Shown here in pieces: positions 18,191 through 26,855 of a stretch of DNA of 64,000 nucleotides. Each line of letters begins with the position of its first letter. The first letter of the stretch is position 1. Under the pieces are notes generated by a model, which searched no databases, was not told the origin of the DNA, and saw nothing but the letters and a program-made list of their open reading frames with translations. The position numbers were made by a program, and so were the translations under genes. Source of the DNA: Thermotoga profunda AZM34c06 (GTDB lineage: Bacteria > Thermotogota > Thermotogae > Thermotogales > DSM-5069); contig NZ_AP014510.1 of assembly GCF_000828675.1 (NCBI RefSeq), forward strand, positions 496,001 to 560,000, in the 5' to 3' direction.

Positions 18191-18535
18191 ATGGAAAGAA
18201 TCTATGAGACCATGTTCATCATCGATCCTCGTTTGAAAAACGAGGAAAGAGAAGCTTTAGTTGAAAAAGTCAAAACAATCATTGCAGAGCGTGTTAAGGG
18301 AACTGTTCAATCGGTGAATCGCTGGGGTATCAGAAAATTGGCTTATTCCATCAGCCATCAAACAGAAGGAGATTATACTGTTCTGTTGTTCAAAGCCCCT
18401 TCGACAGATCTGAACAGACTCGAAGAATTTTACAGAGTAACGCCTCAAATTCTTCGCTGGCAGACATTCAGAAGAGAAGATCTTGAGAAAAAGGAAAGGA
18501 AAGAACAAGCTCAGCCTGAAGAAAAGAAGGAATGA
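18191..18535 (+). CDS. rpsF: Ribosomal protein S6
   Basis: About 114 residues. It starts MERIYETMFIIDPRLKNEER, the usual S6 N-terminus, followed by the RNA-contacting WGIRKLAYSI segment and a charged C-terminal tail. It binds 16S rRNA together with S18 in the platform of the 30S subunit. The ATG at 18191 has GGAGGAGGT well placed; a GTG three bases earlier is less likely. It is the first gene of the conserved rpsF-ssb-rpsR operon and its stop overlaps the ssb region. Confidence 0.97.
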   Translation: MERIYETMFIIDPRLKNEEREALVEKVKTIIAERVKGTVQSVNRWGIRKLAYSISHQTEGDYTVLLFKAPSTDLNRLEEFYRVTPQILRWQTFRREDLEKKERKEQAQPEEKKE

Positions 18536-18537
18536 GT

Positions 18538-18984
18538 ATGTCATATTTCAACAAGGTAATCCTCATTGGAAGGATAACCAGAGATCCAGAGATCAGATTC
18601 ACTACCTCCGGCAGAAGTGTGGCGAATTTCAGTCTTGCCGTGAACAGACCGATTCGGCAGGAAGTCTCTGATGATCAGCAAACGACTGACTTCATAAGGA
18701 TTGTGGCTTTCAACAAATTGGCAGATTTTGCAAAAACTTATTTGAAGAAGGGACAATTGATCTTAGTAGAGGGTGAACTCAGGCTCCAAAAGTGGCAGGC
18801 TAAGGATGGAACAAATAGAACAACTGCTGAGATCTGGGCAAGAGAAATAAGATTCATGGAAAAGAAAGCTGCTGAAGAACCAGAATTGATGCCAAAAGAG
18901 CCATTTTATCCAAAAGAAGAAGAGATCATTGAACCAGAGGAGCATGAGATTGACGAACACGATCCCGATGAACCACCATTTTGA
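18538..18984 (+). CDS. ssb: Single-stranded DNA-binding protein
   Basis: About 148 residues. An OB-fold spans roughly residues 1-110 ([20 protein letters not shown] at the start; [11 protein letters not shown] at its end), followed by an acidic tail ending [10 protein letters not shown], the partner-binding tip of bacterial SSB. It coats single-stranded DNA in replication and repair. The ATG at 18538 has AAGGA six bases upstream; an ATG at 18532 overlaps the rpsF stop but has no spaced ribosome site. Its place between rpsF and rpsR is the widespread bacterial arrangement. Confidence 0.97.
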   Translation: MSYFNKVILIGRITRDPEIRFTTSGRSVANFSLAVNRPIRQEVSDDQQTTDFIRIVAFNKLADFAKTYLKKGQLILVEGELRLQKWQAKDGTNRTTAEIWAREIRFMEKKAAEEPELMPKEPFYPKEEEIIEPEEHEIDEHDPDEPPF

Positions 18985-18998
18985 GGAGGTGTGAATTG

Positions 18999-19241
18999 AT
19001 GGCACAGCAACAGCAACAGAAAAAGAGAAGAAAGAGAAAGATCAAAAAGTGCAAACTCTGCGAAATGAAGGTTAGTTATGTGGACTACAAAGATATCCGT
19101 TTACTCAATGAGTATCTCACAGATAAAGGTAAGATCATACCAAAGAGAGTTACAGGTAACTGCGCAAAACACCAGAGAATGATTAAGGTAGCAATAAAAC
19201 GTGCAAGACATATGGCTTTGTTGCCATTCATAAAGCTGTAA
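18999..19241 (+). CDS. rpsR: Ribosomal protein S18
   Basis: An 80-residue S18. The basic N-terminus ([15 protein letters not shown]) leads to [15 protein letters not shown], a C-x2-C pair seen in zinc-type S18 proteins, and the conserved core [17 protein letters not shown]. It pairs with S6 on 16S rRNA. The ATG at 18999 lies 8 bases after GAGGAGGTG. The presence of the CxxC pair alone, with a further Cys at about residue 53 (GNCAKH), suggests the zinc-binding form. Confidence 0.97.
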   Translation: MAQQQQQKKRRKRKIKKCKLCEMKVSYVDYKDIRLLNEYLTDKGKIIPKRVTGNCAKHQRMIKVAIKRARHMALLPFIKL

Positions 19242-19261
19242 GTCTTTTGTTTGCACATTTG

Positions 19262-19284
19262 GAGGGACATCTGTCCCTCTTTTG
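19262..19284 (+). terminator. Terminator of the rpsF-ssb-rpsR operon
   Basis: Seven-base-pair stem GAGGGAC/GTCCCTC (19262-19268 with 19273-19279) with a four-base loop, followed by TTTTG and TTTC. It separates rpsR from the carbamate kinase gene. Confidence 0.8.
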
Positions 19285-19308
19285 TTTCTTTGAGGGAGGT
19301 CGGGATGA

Positions 19309-20241
19309 ATGAAAAAACTTGCTGTTGTAGCCATTGGCGGCAATGCGGTGAATAGACCAGGTGAAAGACCAACGGCAGAGAATATGTTCAGGGCATTGAC
19401 AGAAGCGATGGGTTATCTGGTCGACATGCTCGAAGAATACGATGTAGTCATCACCCATGGGAATGGACCACAAGTTGGGAATATCTTAATTCAACAAGAG
19501 ATGGCGAAGGATGTCATTCCTCCTTTCCCAATAGATGTGAATGATGCTCAAACTCAGGGAAGCCTTGGGTATATGATAGCTCAAGCACTCAGAAACAATC
19601 TCGCAAAGAAAAATAAGGAACGTGAAATAGCTGGTATCATCACCCAAATCGTCGTTGACAAAAATGATAAGGCTTTTGAAAATCCATCAAAACCAGTTGG
19701 TCCATTTTATACAAAGGAACAAGCAGAAAGACTCGCAAGAGAAAAAGGATGGATCATGAAAGAAGATGCAGGAAGAGGGTATAGAAGGGTCGTTCCATCA
19801 CCAAAACCCCTCGATATAGTTGAGAAAGAAGTAATAAAAGTGCTTTTGAAAAACGACGTGATAGTAATTGCCGCCGGCGGTGGTGGAATACCGGTGATCA
19901 GAGAAGACGGTATTCTAAAAGGTGTAGAAGCTGTGATAGATAAAGATAGGGCGAGCGCGTTACTTGCCATCGAAATCAATGCAGATTTGTTTGTAATATT
20001 GACAGGTGTTGAGAAAGTCGCACTGAATTATGGAAAACCAAACCAAAAAGATTTGAGTGAATTGAGCGTTGATGAAGCAGAAAGATACCTGAAAGAAGGT
20101 CAGTTCCCGTCTGGGAGCATGGGACCAAAGATAGAGTCCGCAATAGATTTTGTGAAAGCAACAGGTAGAGAATGTTTTATAACAGATATGGCAAAATTAG
20201 AGTTAGCATTGAATGGTAAAACTGGTACACGAATAAAGTGA
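19309..20241 (+). CDS. arcC: Carbamate kinase
   Basis: A 310-residue amino-acid-kinase-fold enzyme that transfers phosphate between carbamoyl phosphate and ADP, normally making ATP in the last step of arginine or purine/allantoin fermentation. Signatures are VVAIGGNAV at the N-terminus, ITHGNGPQVGN, the SLGYMIAQAL segment and IAAGGGGIPV followed by VIDKDRASALLA. The ATG has GGGAGGT nine bases upstream. No arginine deiminase or carbamoyltransferase gene is adjacent, so its carbamoyl phosphate source lies elsewhere. A terminator follows. Confidence 0.95.
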   Translation: MKKLAVVAIGGNAVNRPGERPTAENMFRALTEAMGYLVDMLEEYDVVITHGNGPQVGNILIQQEMAKDVIPPFPIDVNDAQTQGSLGYMIAQALRNNLAKKNKEREIAGIITQIVVDKNDKAFENPSKPVGPFYTKEQAERLAREKGWIMKEDAGRGYRRVVPSPKPLDIVEKEVIKVLLKNDVIVIAAGGGGIPVIREDGILKGVEAVIDKDRASALLAIEINADLFVILTGVEKVALNYGKPNQKDLSELSVDEAERYLKEGQFPSGSMGPKIESAIDFVKATGRECFITDMAKLELALNGKTGTRIK

Positions 20242-20266
20242 AGTTGTTCCAATTCTTGGTAAGTTC

Positions 20267-20287
20267 AAAGGGGCACATGCCCCTTTT
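20267..20287. terminator. Bidirectional terminator between arcC and a minus-strand gene
   Basis: Eight-base-pair stem AAAGGGGC/GCCCCTTT (20267-20274 with 20279-20286) with loop ACAT. It is followed by T residues on the plus strand and preceded by A residues that give a short T-run on the minus strand, so it can end both convergent transcripts. Confidence 0.75.
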
Positions 20288-20289
20288 AT

Positions 20290-20763
20290 TCATTTCAATA
20301 TGACAACTTTTATGATGTGAACATAGACTGCTGCACCGATTTTTTCTGAAATAGAAATCAATCCAAATCCGATTGGTTTTGATGGAAGCTCTGTACCAAG
20401 AATCTGTGATAGTAATTTGTGTAATAGATCTGGATTTTCAACTCTGATTATGTTTGCATCGACTTGACTCCAATTCACCGATACTTTTAGATATCCACCT
20501 GACAGAGCCGGAAGAGGATTTGGTAGGTCACTGTCCACACGAATGAAATTTGAACTTTGGACTGTCCAGCTTGCGGCAGATCTGACATTTGTGTTATACA
20601 CAAAAACTGATTTTTCTCTGATCTCTTTGGTTGAAAAGATCAAAATTTGAGGACTTACTACAAAACTTGGTCTTCCAATTGGCTCTGGAATCTGTTGGGT
20701 TTCTGCTAAAACGAGTGTACTGAAACACAAAACAATTAAAACGGTCCATATCAGCTTTTTCAT
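20290..20763 (-). CDS. Small exported protein of unknown function
   Basis: A 157-residue protein I do not recognise. It has a clear signal peptide (KK, hydrophobic run, cleavage after VLA near residue 20). The mature part is predicted beta-rich and contains SAASWTVQSSNFIRVD and GYLKVSVNW, which recall the BACON/Ig-like carbohydrate-surface domains but too weakly to assign. A purine-rich AAAGGGGGG precedes the ATG, and TATAAT about 25 bases upstream on the minus strand is a likely -10. It is a single gene convergent with arcC. Confidence 0.65.
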   Translation of the reverse strand: MKKLIWTVLIVLCFSTLVLAETQQIPEPIGRPSFVVSPQILIFSTKEIREKSVFVYNTNVRSAASWTVQSSNFIRVDSDLPNPLPALSGGYLKVSVNWSQVDANIIRVENPDLLHKLLSQILGTELPSKPIGFGLISISEKIGAAVYVHIIKVVILK

Positions 20764-20838
20764 AAAAAATCCCCCCTTTATGAATTATACAAACACGGAC
20801 TCATTAAAAAGTCATTAGAAGATATTCATTTGGTACAA

Positions 20839-20848
20839 ATGTTAACAT
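20839..20848. promoter_or_regulatory. Palindrome ATGTTAACAT upstream of the sugar operon
   Basis: A perfect 10-base palindrome whose ATGTTA half-site equals that of the palindrome at 21013-21026. The rest of 20764-21060 (about 297 bases) shows no gene. It carries the minus-strand promoter of the 20290-20763 gene near its left end and the sugar-operon leader near its right end. Confidence 0.35.
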
Positions 20849-21008
20849 CGCACTTTGGAGAATTAACTATTGGTGAATATCTGTGTTTTCTAAAGATAGC
20901 CGAAGTAATAATCAGTGAGAGTAAAAATTCAACAAAATATCTTTGCTTTTTTCCAGAATATCGTTCTTATTAGTTATTATTCAACAAGATTTGTCTTTGG
21001 GGCATGAG

Positions 21009-21026
21009 TTGAAATGTTATAACATT
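21009..21026 (+). promoter_or_regulatory. TTGAAA -35 with overlapping 14-bp palindromic operator
   Basis: AATGTTATAACATT at 21013-21026 is a perfect palindrome directly after and overlapping TTGAAA (21009-21014), a candidate -35; TACTAC at 21033-21038, 18 bases on, may be the -10. It lies 35 bases before the binding-protein gene. A GntR/UTRA regulator encoded inside the operon (29846-30682) is the obvious candidate to bind it. Binding is inference. Confidence 0.45.
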
Positions 21027-21060
21027 ACAATGTACTACTATATCGCGGGGAGGTGTTTTT

Positions 21061-22029
21061 GTGAAAAAGTTGTTATTGCTCTGTCTTGGTCTTGTTCTGA
21101 TTTTTGGTACAGTAGTTTTTGGAGCTTACGAGATCGCATTTATCGTCAAAGCAACGGACTCTGATTTCTGGCAGTACACCATTGTGGGTGCAAAGAACGC
21201 CGAAAAAGATCTGCAAGGCTTGGTCAAGGTAACAGTTTATGGACCACCTTCTGAGGCCGATATCGACAAACAAGTTGCCATTGTAGAAGATGTTGTCAGA
21301 AAGAAACCAGATGCAATAGTGATTTCTTCCACAAGTTCACAGGCAACTGCTCCAGCTTTGAACAAAGCATATCAACAGGGAATTAAAGTAATTCTAATCG
21401 ACAATTTTGTCTACGACACTGGTTACAACTCTTTCTTGGCAACGAATAACAAAGTCGGTGGAGGACTTGCAGCAGAAAAAGTTGTCGAACTTTTGAAAAA
21501 AGCAGGAAAACCATTGAAGGGAAAAGTAGGACTCATCAGTTCAATGGCTGGCGTTCAAGTTTTGATTGACAGAGACGATGGTTTTGTTGCTAAACTCAAA
21601 GAACTTGCTCCTGGTCTTGAAATTCTTCCAACGAGATATGTAGATAATGACATTGCAAAGGCAGCTGCTGCAACCGAAGATTTGATAACTGCTTATGGGA
21701 ATGACTTGGTAGCTATATTTGCTGATAACAACCACACTGGTGATGGAGTTGCCAGAGTAATTGAGGAAAGAAAACTCCAGGATAAGATCATAGCCGTTGC
21801 ATACGATTCAGATCCTCAGGAAGTAGAAGCACTCAGAAATGGTAGTCTCAAAGCTTTGATAGTACAAGATCCACACGGAATGGGTTATAAAGGTGTCATG
21901 TTTGCATTCATGGCTATTCACGGTGAACCATTACCACTCTATTTCGATACCGGAGTCTATGTGGTGACCAAGGAAAATATGGATAACCTCACATGGGCTC
22001 TTGATCCATTCAAGAGAAAGAGATATTGA
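21061..22029 (+). CDS. Sugar ABC transporter substrate-binding protein (RbsB-like)
   Basis: A 322-residue periplasmic binding protein of the ribose/galactose (Peripla_BP_4) type. After a signal peptide ending near VFG-AY it reads YEIAFIVKATDSDFWQYTIV, the family's first strand and ligand-binding helix, then ISSTSSQATAPALNKAYQQG and VAYDSDPQEVEALRNG. It would bind a pentose or similar sugar. The GTG start has GGGGAGGTG six bases upstream. It heads the 12-gene operon and is followed by a strong hairpin, consistent with extra binding-protein mRNA. Confidence 0.92.
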   Translation: MKKLLLLCLGLVLIFGTVVFGAYEIAFIVKATDSDFWQYTIVGAKNAEKDLQGLVKVTVYGPPSEADIDKQVAIVEDVVRKKPDAIVISSTSSQATAPALNKAYQQGIKVILIDNFVYDTGYNSFLATNNKVGGGLAAEKVVELLKKAGKPLKGKVGLISSMAGVQVLIDRDDGFVAKLKELAPGLEILPTRYVDNDIAKAAAATEDLITAYGNDLVAIFADNNHTGDGVARVIEERKLQDKIIAVAYDSDPQEVEALRNGSLKALIVQDPHGMGYKGVMFAFMAIHGEPLPLYFDTGVYVVTKENMDNLTWALDPFKRKRY

Positions 22030-22048
22030 GAAACACCGTGTCATATCA

Positions 22049-22071
22049 AGGGGGGTTAATCCCCCCTCTTT
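22049..22071 (+). terminator. Hairpin after the binding-protein gene (probable attenuator)
   Basis: Seven-base-pair stem AGGGGGG/CCCCCCT (22049-22055 with 22061-22067), loop TTAAT, followed by CTTT. It lies 20 bases after the binding-protein stop and about 31 bases before the next start. No new promoter is obvious between them, so partial read-through is the simplest reading. Confidence 0.75.
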
Positions 22072-22101
22072 ACTATATCAAGCAGAAAGGGAGAATGACC
22101 T

Positions 22102-22800
22102 TTGAAGCAGAATTTTGAGATAAGTAAGATCTTTGATAGTACTATACTCAGACCTGATGTTACTTGGAATGAAATAGCTGAATTTGTCGATAGATCGATT
22201 CAATACAAAGTCAGGGGTATAGCGGTTCCTTGGTATGGTTTAAGGTATGTTCTTCAAGAAACTGCCAACACTGAAATAAGGATTGTTGTTGGTATCGACT
22301 TTCCTTTTGGTTATAGTCCCGTAGAAATGAAATTGAAAGAAATAGATTATTATATGTCGTTAAGCAAAAAAATCACAGATTTCGATGTAGTTATAAACAT
22401 ATCAGCCGTCAAATCAGCAAATTGGAATTATGTAAAAGAAGAGATAAATACGATATCTCAGTATATCAAAGACAAAGATGATAATCGAATCTGTAAGATG
22501 ATAATAGAGACATGTATGCTATCAGAAGTTGAAATCAAAAAGATTTGTGAAATAATTTTGGAATGCCCAGAGGTCGATTACATAAAAACAGGAACGGGTT
22601 TTGGACCAAGGAGTACAACATTGGATGATGTAAAAACAATTCGTTCAGTAGTTGACGATAAAAAGAAAATAAAAGTGTCTGGCGGTATTAGAACTTTGAA
22701 ACAAGTTGAGGATTTTCTCAAAGCTGGTGTGAGTCTTTTCGGCAGTAGTTCCGCCACACAGATCATAGACGAATTTCATACAAAACAGAGGGGGAAGTGA
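22102..22800 (+). CDS. Deoxyribose-phosphate aldolase-like class I aldolase (DeoC family)
   Basis: A 232-residue DeoC-family TIM barrel. YIKTGTGFGPRSTT contains the Schiff-base lysine of the K-T-x-T-G-F motif and KIKVSGGIRT supplies the second lysine and phosphate-binding GG. The DFDVVINISAVKS segment has the Asp/Asn of the family active site (usually DEVDMVIN). DeoC cleaves 2-deoxyribose 5-phosphate to glyceraldehyde 3-phosphate and acetaldehyde; divergent members act on other deoxy or keto sugars phosphates. The TTG start has AAAGGGAG eight bases upstream. Its position directly after the sugar-binding protein suggests it acts on the imported sugar after phosphorylation. Confidence 0.85.
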   Translation: MKQNFEISKIFDSTILRPDVTWNEIAEFVDRSIQYKVRGIAVPWYGLRYVLQETANTEIRIVVGIDFPFGYSPVEMKLKEIDYYMSLSKKITDFDVVINISAVKSANWNYVKEEINTISQYIKDKDDNRICKMIIETCMLSEVEIKKICEIILECPEVDYIKTGTGFGPRSTTLDDVKTIRSVVDDKKKIKVSGGIRTLKQVEDFLKAGVSLFGSSSATQIIDEFHTKQRGK

Positions 22801-22803
22801 TTG

Positions 22804-24315
22804 ATGCAAGAATTGCTTAGATTAGAAGATGTGAGTAAATCTTTCCCAGGAGTTCAGGCTTTGGATCGAGTTAATTTGACAGTCAATAACGGGGAAGTCA
22901 GGGGACTTGTTGGAGAAAACGGTGCGGGAAAATCTACTTTGATAAAAATAATCACAGGTGCGTATGAGAAAGATTCTGGAAGAATTTATTTGGCAGGGAA
23001 GGAGATAAAAAGAAATGATCCGATAATTTCAATAAAACTTGGTATCTTTGCTGTTTATCAAGATGTGATGACTGCGCCAGACATAAGTATAGCTGAGAAT
23101 TTTTTCTTGGGTTCGCAACCAGGTCGCTTTGGGATTATAAATTGGAGCAAGATGAGAAGTGAAGCAAAAAAGTTTTTAGATGAAATTGGACTTGATGTCG
23201 ATGTACGTTTAGATATTAAAAATCTGAGTTTGGCGCAAAAGGAAATGGTGACAATTGCGAAAGTCTTACTTCGTGATCCTAAGCTGGTCATTTTTGATGA
23301 ACCAACAGCAGTTCTAACTGATAATGAAAAAAAGTTGCTCTTTGGATTGATAAAAAGGTTAAAGGATAAAGGAGTCGGTGTCATTTATATATCACACAAT
23401 TTGGAAGAAGTCTTTGAGATCTGCGATACTGTCACAGTACTCAAAGATGGCAAATTGGTGGGTACTTACAAGGTTGAACAAATAGAAAAAGTGGAGAATC
23501 TCATTCCACTTATGGTCGGGAGAAAGATTGAAGATATGTACTTCAAGCAGAATGTTGAGAAAGGTCAAGAGCTGTTGAGAGTCGAAGGATTGACCGGCTT
23601 GAAGTTTAAAGATGTATCTTTCACTCTTCATTCTGGTGAGATATTAGGTTTCTATGGACTGGCTGGCGCTGGTAGAACAGAAGTGGCAAGGGCAATCTTT
23701 GGCGCTGATAAGATCCTCTCAGGTTCTGTTTTCATAAAAGGACAAAAGGCGAACATAAAAACTCCAAAGGATGCAATAAATTCTGGCATAGGATATCTTC
23801 CGGAGGATCGCCGATTACAGGGTATATTCCCCACACAAAGCGTTGAATTCAACATAAATGCTGTGAATTATCGTGATCTGCTTCGTAAATTTCTCCTTCT
23901 TGTAGACCACAGAAAAGCGAGAGAACTCTCCAAAGATCTTGTCAGTAAACTATCCATAAAGACTCCAAGTATTAACCATACTATATATCAACTCAGCGGT
24001 GGAAATCAGCAGAAAGTTGTATTAGCAAGATGGCTCAGCAGATTCGCGAACATTTTGATACTCGATGAGCCGACAAACGGTATAGATGTAGGGGCAAAGG
24101 CGGAGATTTATAGATTAATAGGTGAAGTCGTGAAGCAAGGTAAGAGTGTGATTTTTATTTCTTCATATCTTCCAGAATTAATAGGAATCTGTGACAGAGT
24201 TTTGGTGATTTCCAATGGAAAAGTTGCGGGGGAGTTATCTCGTGAAGAATTCTCTGAAGAGCGTTTATTAGCACTTGCGATGACATACACAGCGAAAAGG
24301 GAGGATGTTGCGTGA
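22804..24315 (+). CDS. Sugar ABC transporter ATPase with two ABC domains (RbsA/MglA-like)
   Basis: A 503-residue fused ATPase. Domain 1 has Walker A GENGAGKST, signature LSLAQKEMVTIAK and Walker B LVIFDEPTAVLT; domain 2 has a degenerate Walker A (GLAGAGRTE), signature LSGGNQQKVVLARW and ILILDEPTNGIDVG, as is normal for RbsA-type proteins. The ATG at 22804 follows GGGGGAAG and the deoC stop. It powers sugar import with the permease encoded next, whose GTG overlaps its stop. Confidence 0.95.
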   Translation: MQELLRLEDVSKSFPGVQALDRVNLTVNNGEVRGLVGENGAGKSTLIKIITGAYEKDSGRIYLAGKEIKRNDPIISIKLGIFAVYQDVMTAPDISIAENFFLGSQPGRFGIINWSKMRSEAKKFLDEIGLDVDVRLDIKNLSLAQKEMVTIAKVLLRDPKLVIFDEPTAVLTDNEKKLLFGLIKRLKDKGVGVIYISHNLEEVFEICDTVTVLKDGKLVGTYKVEQIEKVENLIPLMVGRKIEDMYFKQNVEKGQELLRVEGLTGLKFKDVSFTLHSGEILGFYGLAGAGRTEVARAIFGADKILSGSVFIKGQKANIKTPKDAINSGIGYLPEDRRLQGIFPTQSVEFNINAVNYRDLLRKFLLLVDHRKARELSKDLVSKLSIKTPSINHTIYQLSGGNQQKVVLARWLSRFANILILDEPTNGIDVGAKAEIYRLIGEVVKQGKSVIFISSYLPELIGICDRVLVISNGKVAGELSREEFSEERLLALAMTYTAKREDVA

Positions 24316-25280
24316 AGAACAAAACGAATGCAGGCAAAAGAACAGTTCTGGGTGAGAAAAATCTATTGATAGTTTTTGCAATATTGGTCGTATCGTTGAT
24401 ATTCACAACAAAGGGTACATTTTTATCGTTTGGAAACATCACGAACCTTCTCAGACAAACGTCGATAAACGGTGTGGTTGCATTGGCTATGCTTTTTGTA
24501 ATAGTGACTGGTGGTATAGATCTGTCCGTTGGTGCCGTTGTTGGGCTCTCAGGGATGATTTTTGCAATGTTGACATCTTCGAGACTCAGCTATCAAATTT
24601 CTTCCACATCGGCGGTAATAATTGCATTGATGGTTTCTGTCATGATTGGTGTTGCAAATGGTGCAGCTATTTACGATTTAAAAGTTCCACCTTTTATAGC
24701 GACCCTCGGTGTTATGACTTTTGTGAGAGGATTGGTGATGTACATTTCCTCTGGAAGAATGATAACTGGTATACCAAGTGGTTTTGTGAATTTTTCATCT
24801 GAGACTATCTTAGATATTCCCAAACTTGTATGGCTGTGGTTGTTGACAGCACTCGTTGTTGCACTTGCGTTGAAGTACACGAGATTTGGGAGAAATTTAT
24901 ATGCACTTGGAAGTAACAGAGAAGCTGCTCGATTGTCAGGTATAAATATGAGACTCAATTACTATGGTGCATATGCAGTCTCTGGGCTGTTGAGTGGTTT
25001 AGCTGGAATCATGTTGGCATCGAGATTGGCTGCTGGTGTTCCTACGGCGGGCCAAGGTTATGAATTGGATGCCATTGCTTCGGTTGTCATAGGTGGTGCA
25101 AGTTTGAATGGAGGAATAGGGACTGCTTTGGGAGCTGTTATAGGAGCTCTTTTAATTCAAACGTTGAGAAATGGGGGAAATTTACTGGGTATAGATCCGT
25201 TCATTATGCAAATGGCAATAGGATTGATCATAGTGGTTGCGGTATTCTTTGATCAATACGTGAAAGCTGGTCGAAGGTGA
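24312..25280 (+). CDS. Sugar ABC transporter permease (RbsC-like)
   Basis: A 322-residue inner-membrane protein with about 8-10 helices of the BPD_transp_2 (ribose) type. GGIDLSVGAVVGLSGM is the conserved second-helix/loop signature and YALGSNREAARLSGIN the cytoplasmic loop that contacts the ATPase. The C-terminal GGASLNGGIGTALGAVIGAL is also characteristic. GTGA overlap with the ATPase gene shows coupling. One permease gene only, so it should form a homodimer. Confidence 0.95.
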   Translation: MKNKTNAGKRTVLGEKNLLIVFAILVVSLIFTTKGTFLSFGNITNLLRQTSINGVVALAMLFVIVTGGIDLSVGAVVGLSGMIFAMLTSSRLSYQISSTSAVIIALMVSVMIGVANGAAIYDLKVPPFIATLGVMTFVRGLVMYISSGRMITGIPSGFVNFSSETILDIPKLVWLWLLTALVVALALKYTRFGRNLYALGSNREAARLSGINMRLNYYGAYAVSGLLSGLAGIMLASRLAAGVPTAGQGYELDAIASVVIGGASLNGGIGTALGAVIGALLIQTLRNGGNLLGIDPFIMQMAIGLIIVVAVFFDQYVKAGRR

Positions 25281-25284
25281 TCTG

Positions 25285-25938
25285 ATGAAAATATATATAG
25301 ATGGATGTAGTGAGGAAGCATTGTTATTTGCACAAAAAATAGGTATAGGTATCACAACGAATCCTTCAATTATTTTGAAAGAAAGTTTTAGTAAAGATCT
25401 CATGAATGTGATTCGACGTCTGACAAATTTGAATGTTTCAACAATTTTCTTTCAAGTAGAAAATTTGGATGAAGAAATATTAGAGCAGTTGGACCCAAAA
25501 AAGTTCGTCATCAAGATACCATGGGTTGTGGAAAAATATAACCTATGCACTCCTTTAAGAGAAAGAGGTTTCAAAGTCTGTGCAACGGCTGTTTATGAGA
25601 TATCACAACTTGTCTTTGCACTGAATTTTGGTGTTGATTACGTAGCTTTCTACTATGATCGAGCAAAACGAAGAGGTATAGATCCAAACGAAAGAATAAG
25701 ACAATTCAAACAAATCATTGAAAATTCTGAAGATACCAAACTCGTTGTTGCAAGTTTGAAGTCGACAGAACAAGTAATCGATGCCATCATATCTGGTGCA
25801 GATGAGGTAGCTATTCCATTTGATGTATTTAACAAGTTTGCCTTGGTTCCTGAATATGTTGAAGAAGATGTGAAGAGATTCTCAGAAGATTTCAAAAGGT
25901 TATTGCCAAAAGTTAATGGGAGGATACACAATGAATAA
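25285..25938 (+). CDS. Transaldolase / fructose-6-phosphate aldolase-like protein (TalC/FSA)
   Basis: A 217-residue class I aldolase of the small transaldolase group. It carries YIDGCSE, GITTNPSIIL, the Schiff-base lysine in FVIKIPW, CATAVYEISQ and LVVASLKSTEQVIDAI, in the same order as in E. coli FSA and TalC. The usual Asp of the first strand (LD or ID with T/S) is kept as ID. The enzyme would transfer or split a dihydroxyacetone unit. Starting five bases after the permease stop and overlapping the kinase gene by eight bases, it is a core member of the operon, the second class I aldolase in it. Confidence 0.87.
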   Translation: MKIYIDGCSEEALLFAQKIGIGITTNPSIILKESFSKDLMNVIRRLTNLNVSTIFFQVENLDEEILEQLDPKKFVIKIPWVVEKYNLCTPLRERGFKVCATAVYEISQLVFALNFGVDYVAFYYDRAKRRGIDPNERIRQFKQIIENSEDTKLVVASLKSTEQVIDAIISGADEVAIPFDVFNKFALVPEYVEEDVKRFSEDFKRLLPKVNGRIHNE

Positions 25939-26851
25939 AGTGGCGATATTCGGCAGTTTTGTAGTAGATTTGACGGCTTTTTCGCCTCATATTCCTCAGG
26001 TTGGTGAGACGGTATTTGCGAATGTATTCAAATATGGACCTGGTGGGAAAGGATTCAACCAAGCTGTTGCTGCTAAGAAAGCTGGTGCTGATGTAGTATT
26101 CATGACTAAGATTGGATACGATATGTTTGCTTCTGTTGCTGAAAGGGCTTTCACGGATTTTGGGTTGGATAGATCATATTTACTCAGATCCAACAACCGT
26201 GGAACTGGTGTTGCGCTGATCACGGTTGATAAGAATGGAAAGAATGCCATAACAGTTGTTCCAGGTGCGTGTACTGACATTTCAGTTGAGGAAATCCATG
26301 CAAATGCGGCAATTTTCAAAGATTGTGATGTCTTTGTAGCACAGTTTGAGGCTAATTTGGATGCAACCTTGCAAGCCATGAAGATTGCAAAAACCGCAGG
26401 TGCAACCACGATTCTTAATCCAGCTCCCGTGAGAGACTTTGACGGGGAATTACTCAAATATGTGGATATCATAATCCCCAACGAGATTGAAGCCAGTCAA
26501 TTGGCAGGAATGTCCTTGGATGGAACAGACAGTTTATTCAAGATAGCCTCAAAGCTTGAAATGCTGGTTGATACGGTGATTATAACTCTTGGTGAAAAAG
26601 GCGTTTTCTGTTCTAAGGTTAGCAAAGATATCATACCAGCTTTGAGTGTAAACACAATTGACTCGACAGGTGCAGGAGATGCCTTTGTTGGGATTTTTGC
26701 CTCGTATTATTCAAGAGGAGCTTCACTGGCTGAAGCGATAGATTATGCACGTATTGGAGCCGCTATTTCGACAACTCGGGTTGGCACTTCTCCTTCGATG
26801 CCGACAAAAGATGAGATAGAGCATTTTGGACATGCGCAAACGGTAAGATGA
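25931..26851 (+). CDS. PfkB-family sugar kinase (ribokinase-like)
   Basis: A 306-residue kinase. The N-terminal sugar site reads YGPGGKGFNQAVAAKKAGAD, the first PfkB signature, and the C-terminal NTIDSTGAGDAFVGIF holds the catalytic Asp and anion hole. IILNPAPVRDF is also shared with ribokinases (TTILNPAP). It would phosphorylate a pentose or deoxypentose. The ATG at 25931 has GGGAGG seven bases upstream inside the end of the aldolase gene. Ribokinase and deoxyribokinase cannot be told apart here. Confidence 0.9.
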   Translation: MNKVAIFGSFVVDLTAFSPHIPQVGETVFANVFKYGPGGKGFNQAVAAKKAGADVVFMTKIGYDMFASVAERAFTDFGLDRSYLLRSNNRGTGVALITVDKNGKNAITVVPGACTDISVEEIHANAAIFKDCDVFVAQFEANLDATLQAMKIAKTAGATTILNPAPVRDFDGELLKYVDIIIPNEIEASQLAGMSLDGTDSLFKIASKLEMLVDTVIITLGEKGVFCSKVSKDIIPALSVNTIDSTGAGDAFVGIFASYYSRGASLAEAIDYARIGAAISTTRVGTSPSMPTKDEIEHFGHAQTVR

Positions 26852-26855
26852 GGTG

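Noticed and set aside
20943-21164. Plus-strand frame before the sugar-binding protein gene
   Set aside because: It crosses the palindrome and leader and runs into the binding-protein gene in another frame; no ribosome site.
23637-23720. Degenerate Walker A in the second half of the RbsA-like ATPase as a defect
   Set aside because: A GLAGAGRTE-type second P-loop is normal for two-domain sugar ABC ATPases.
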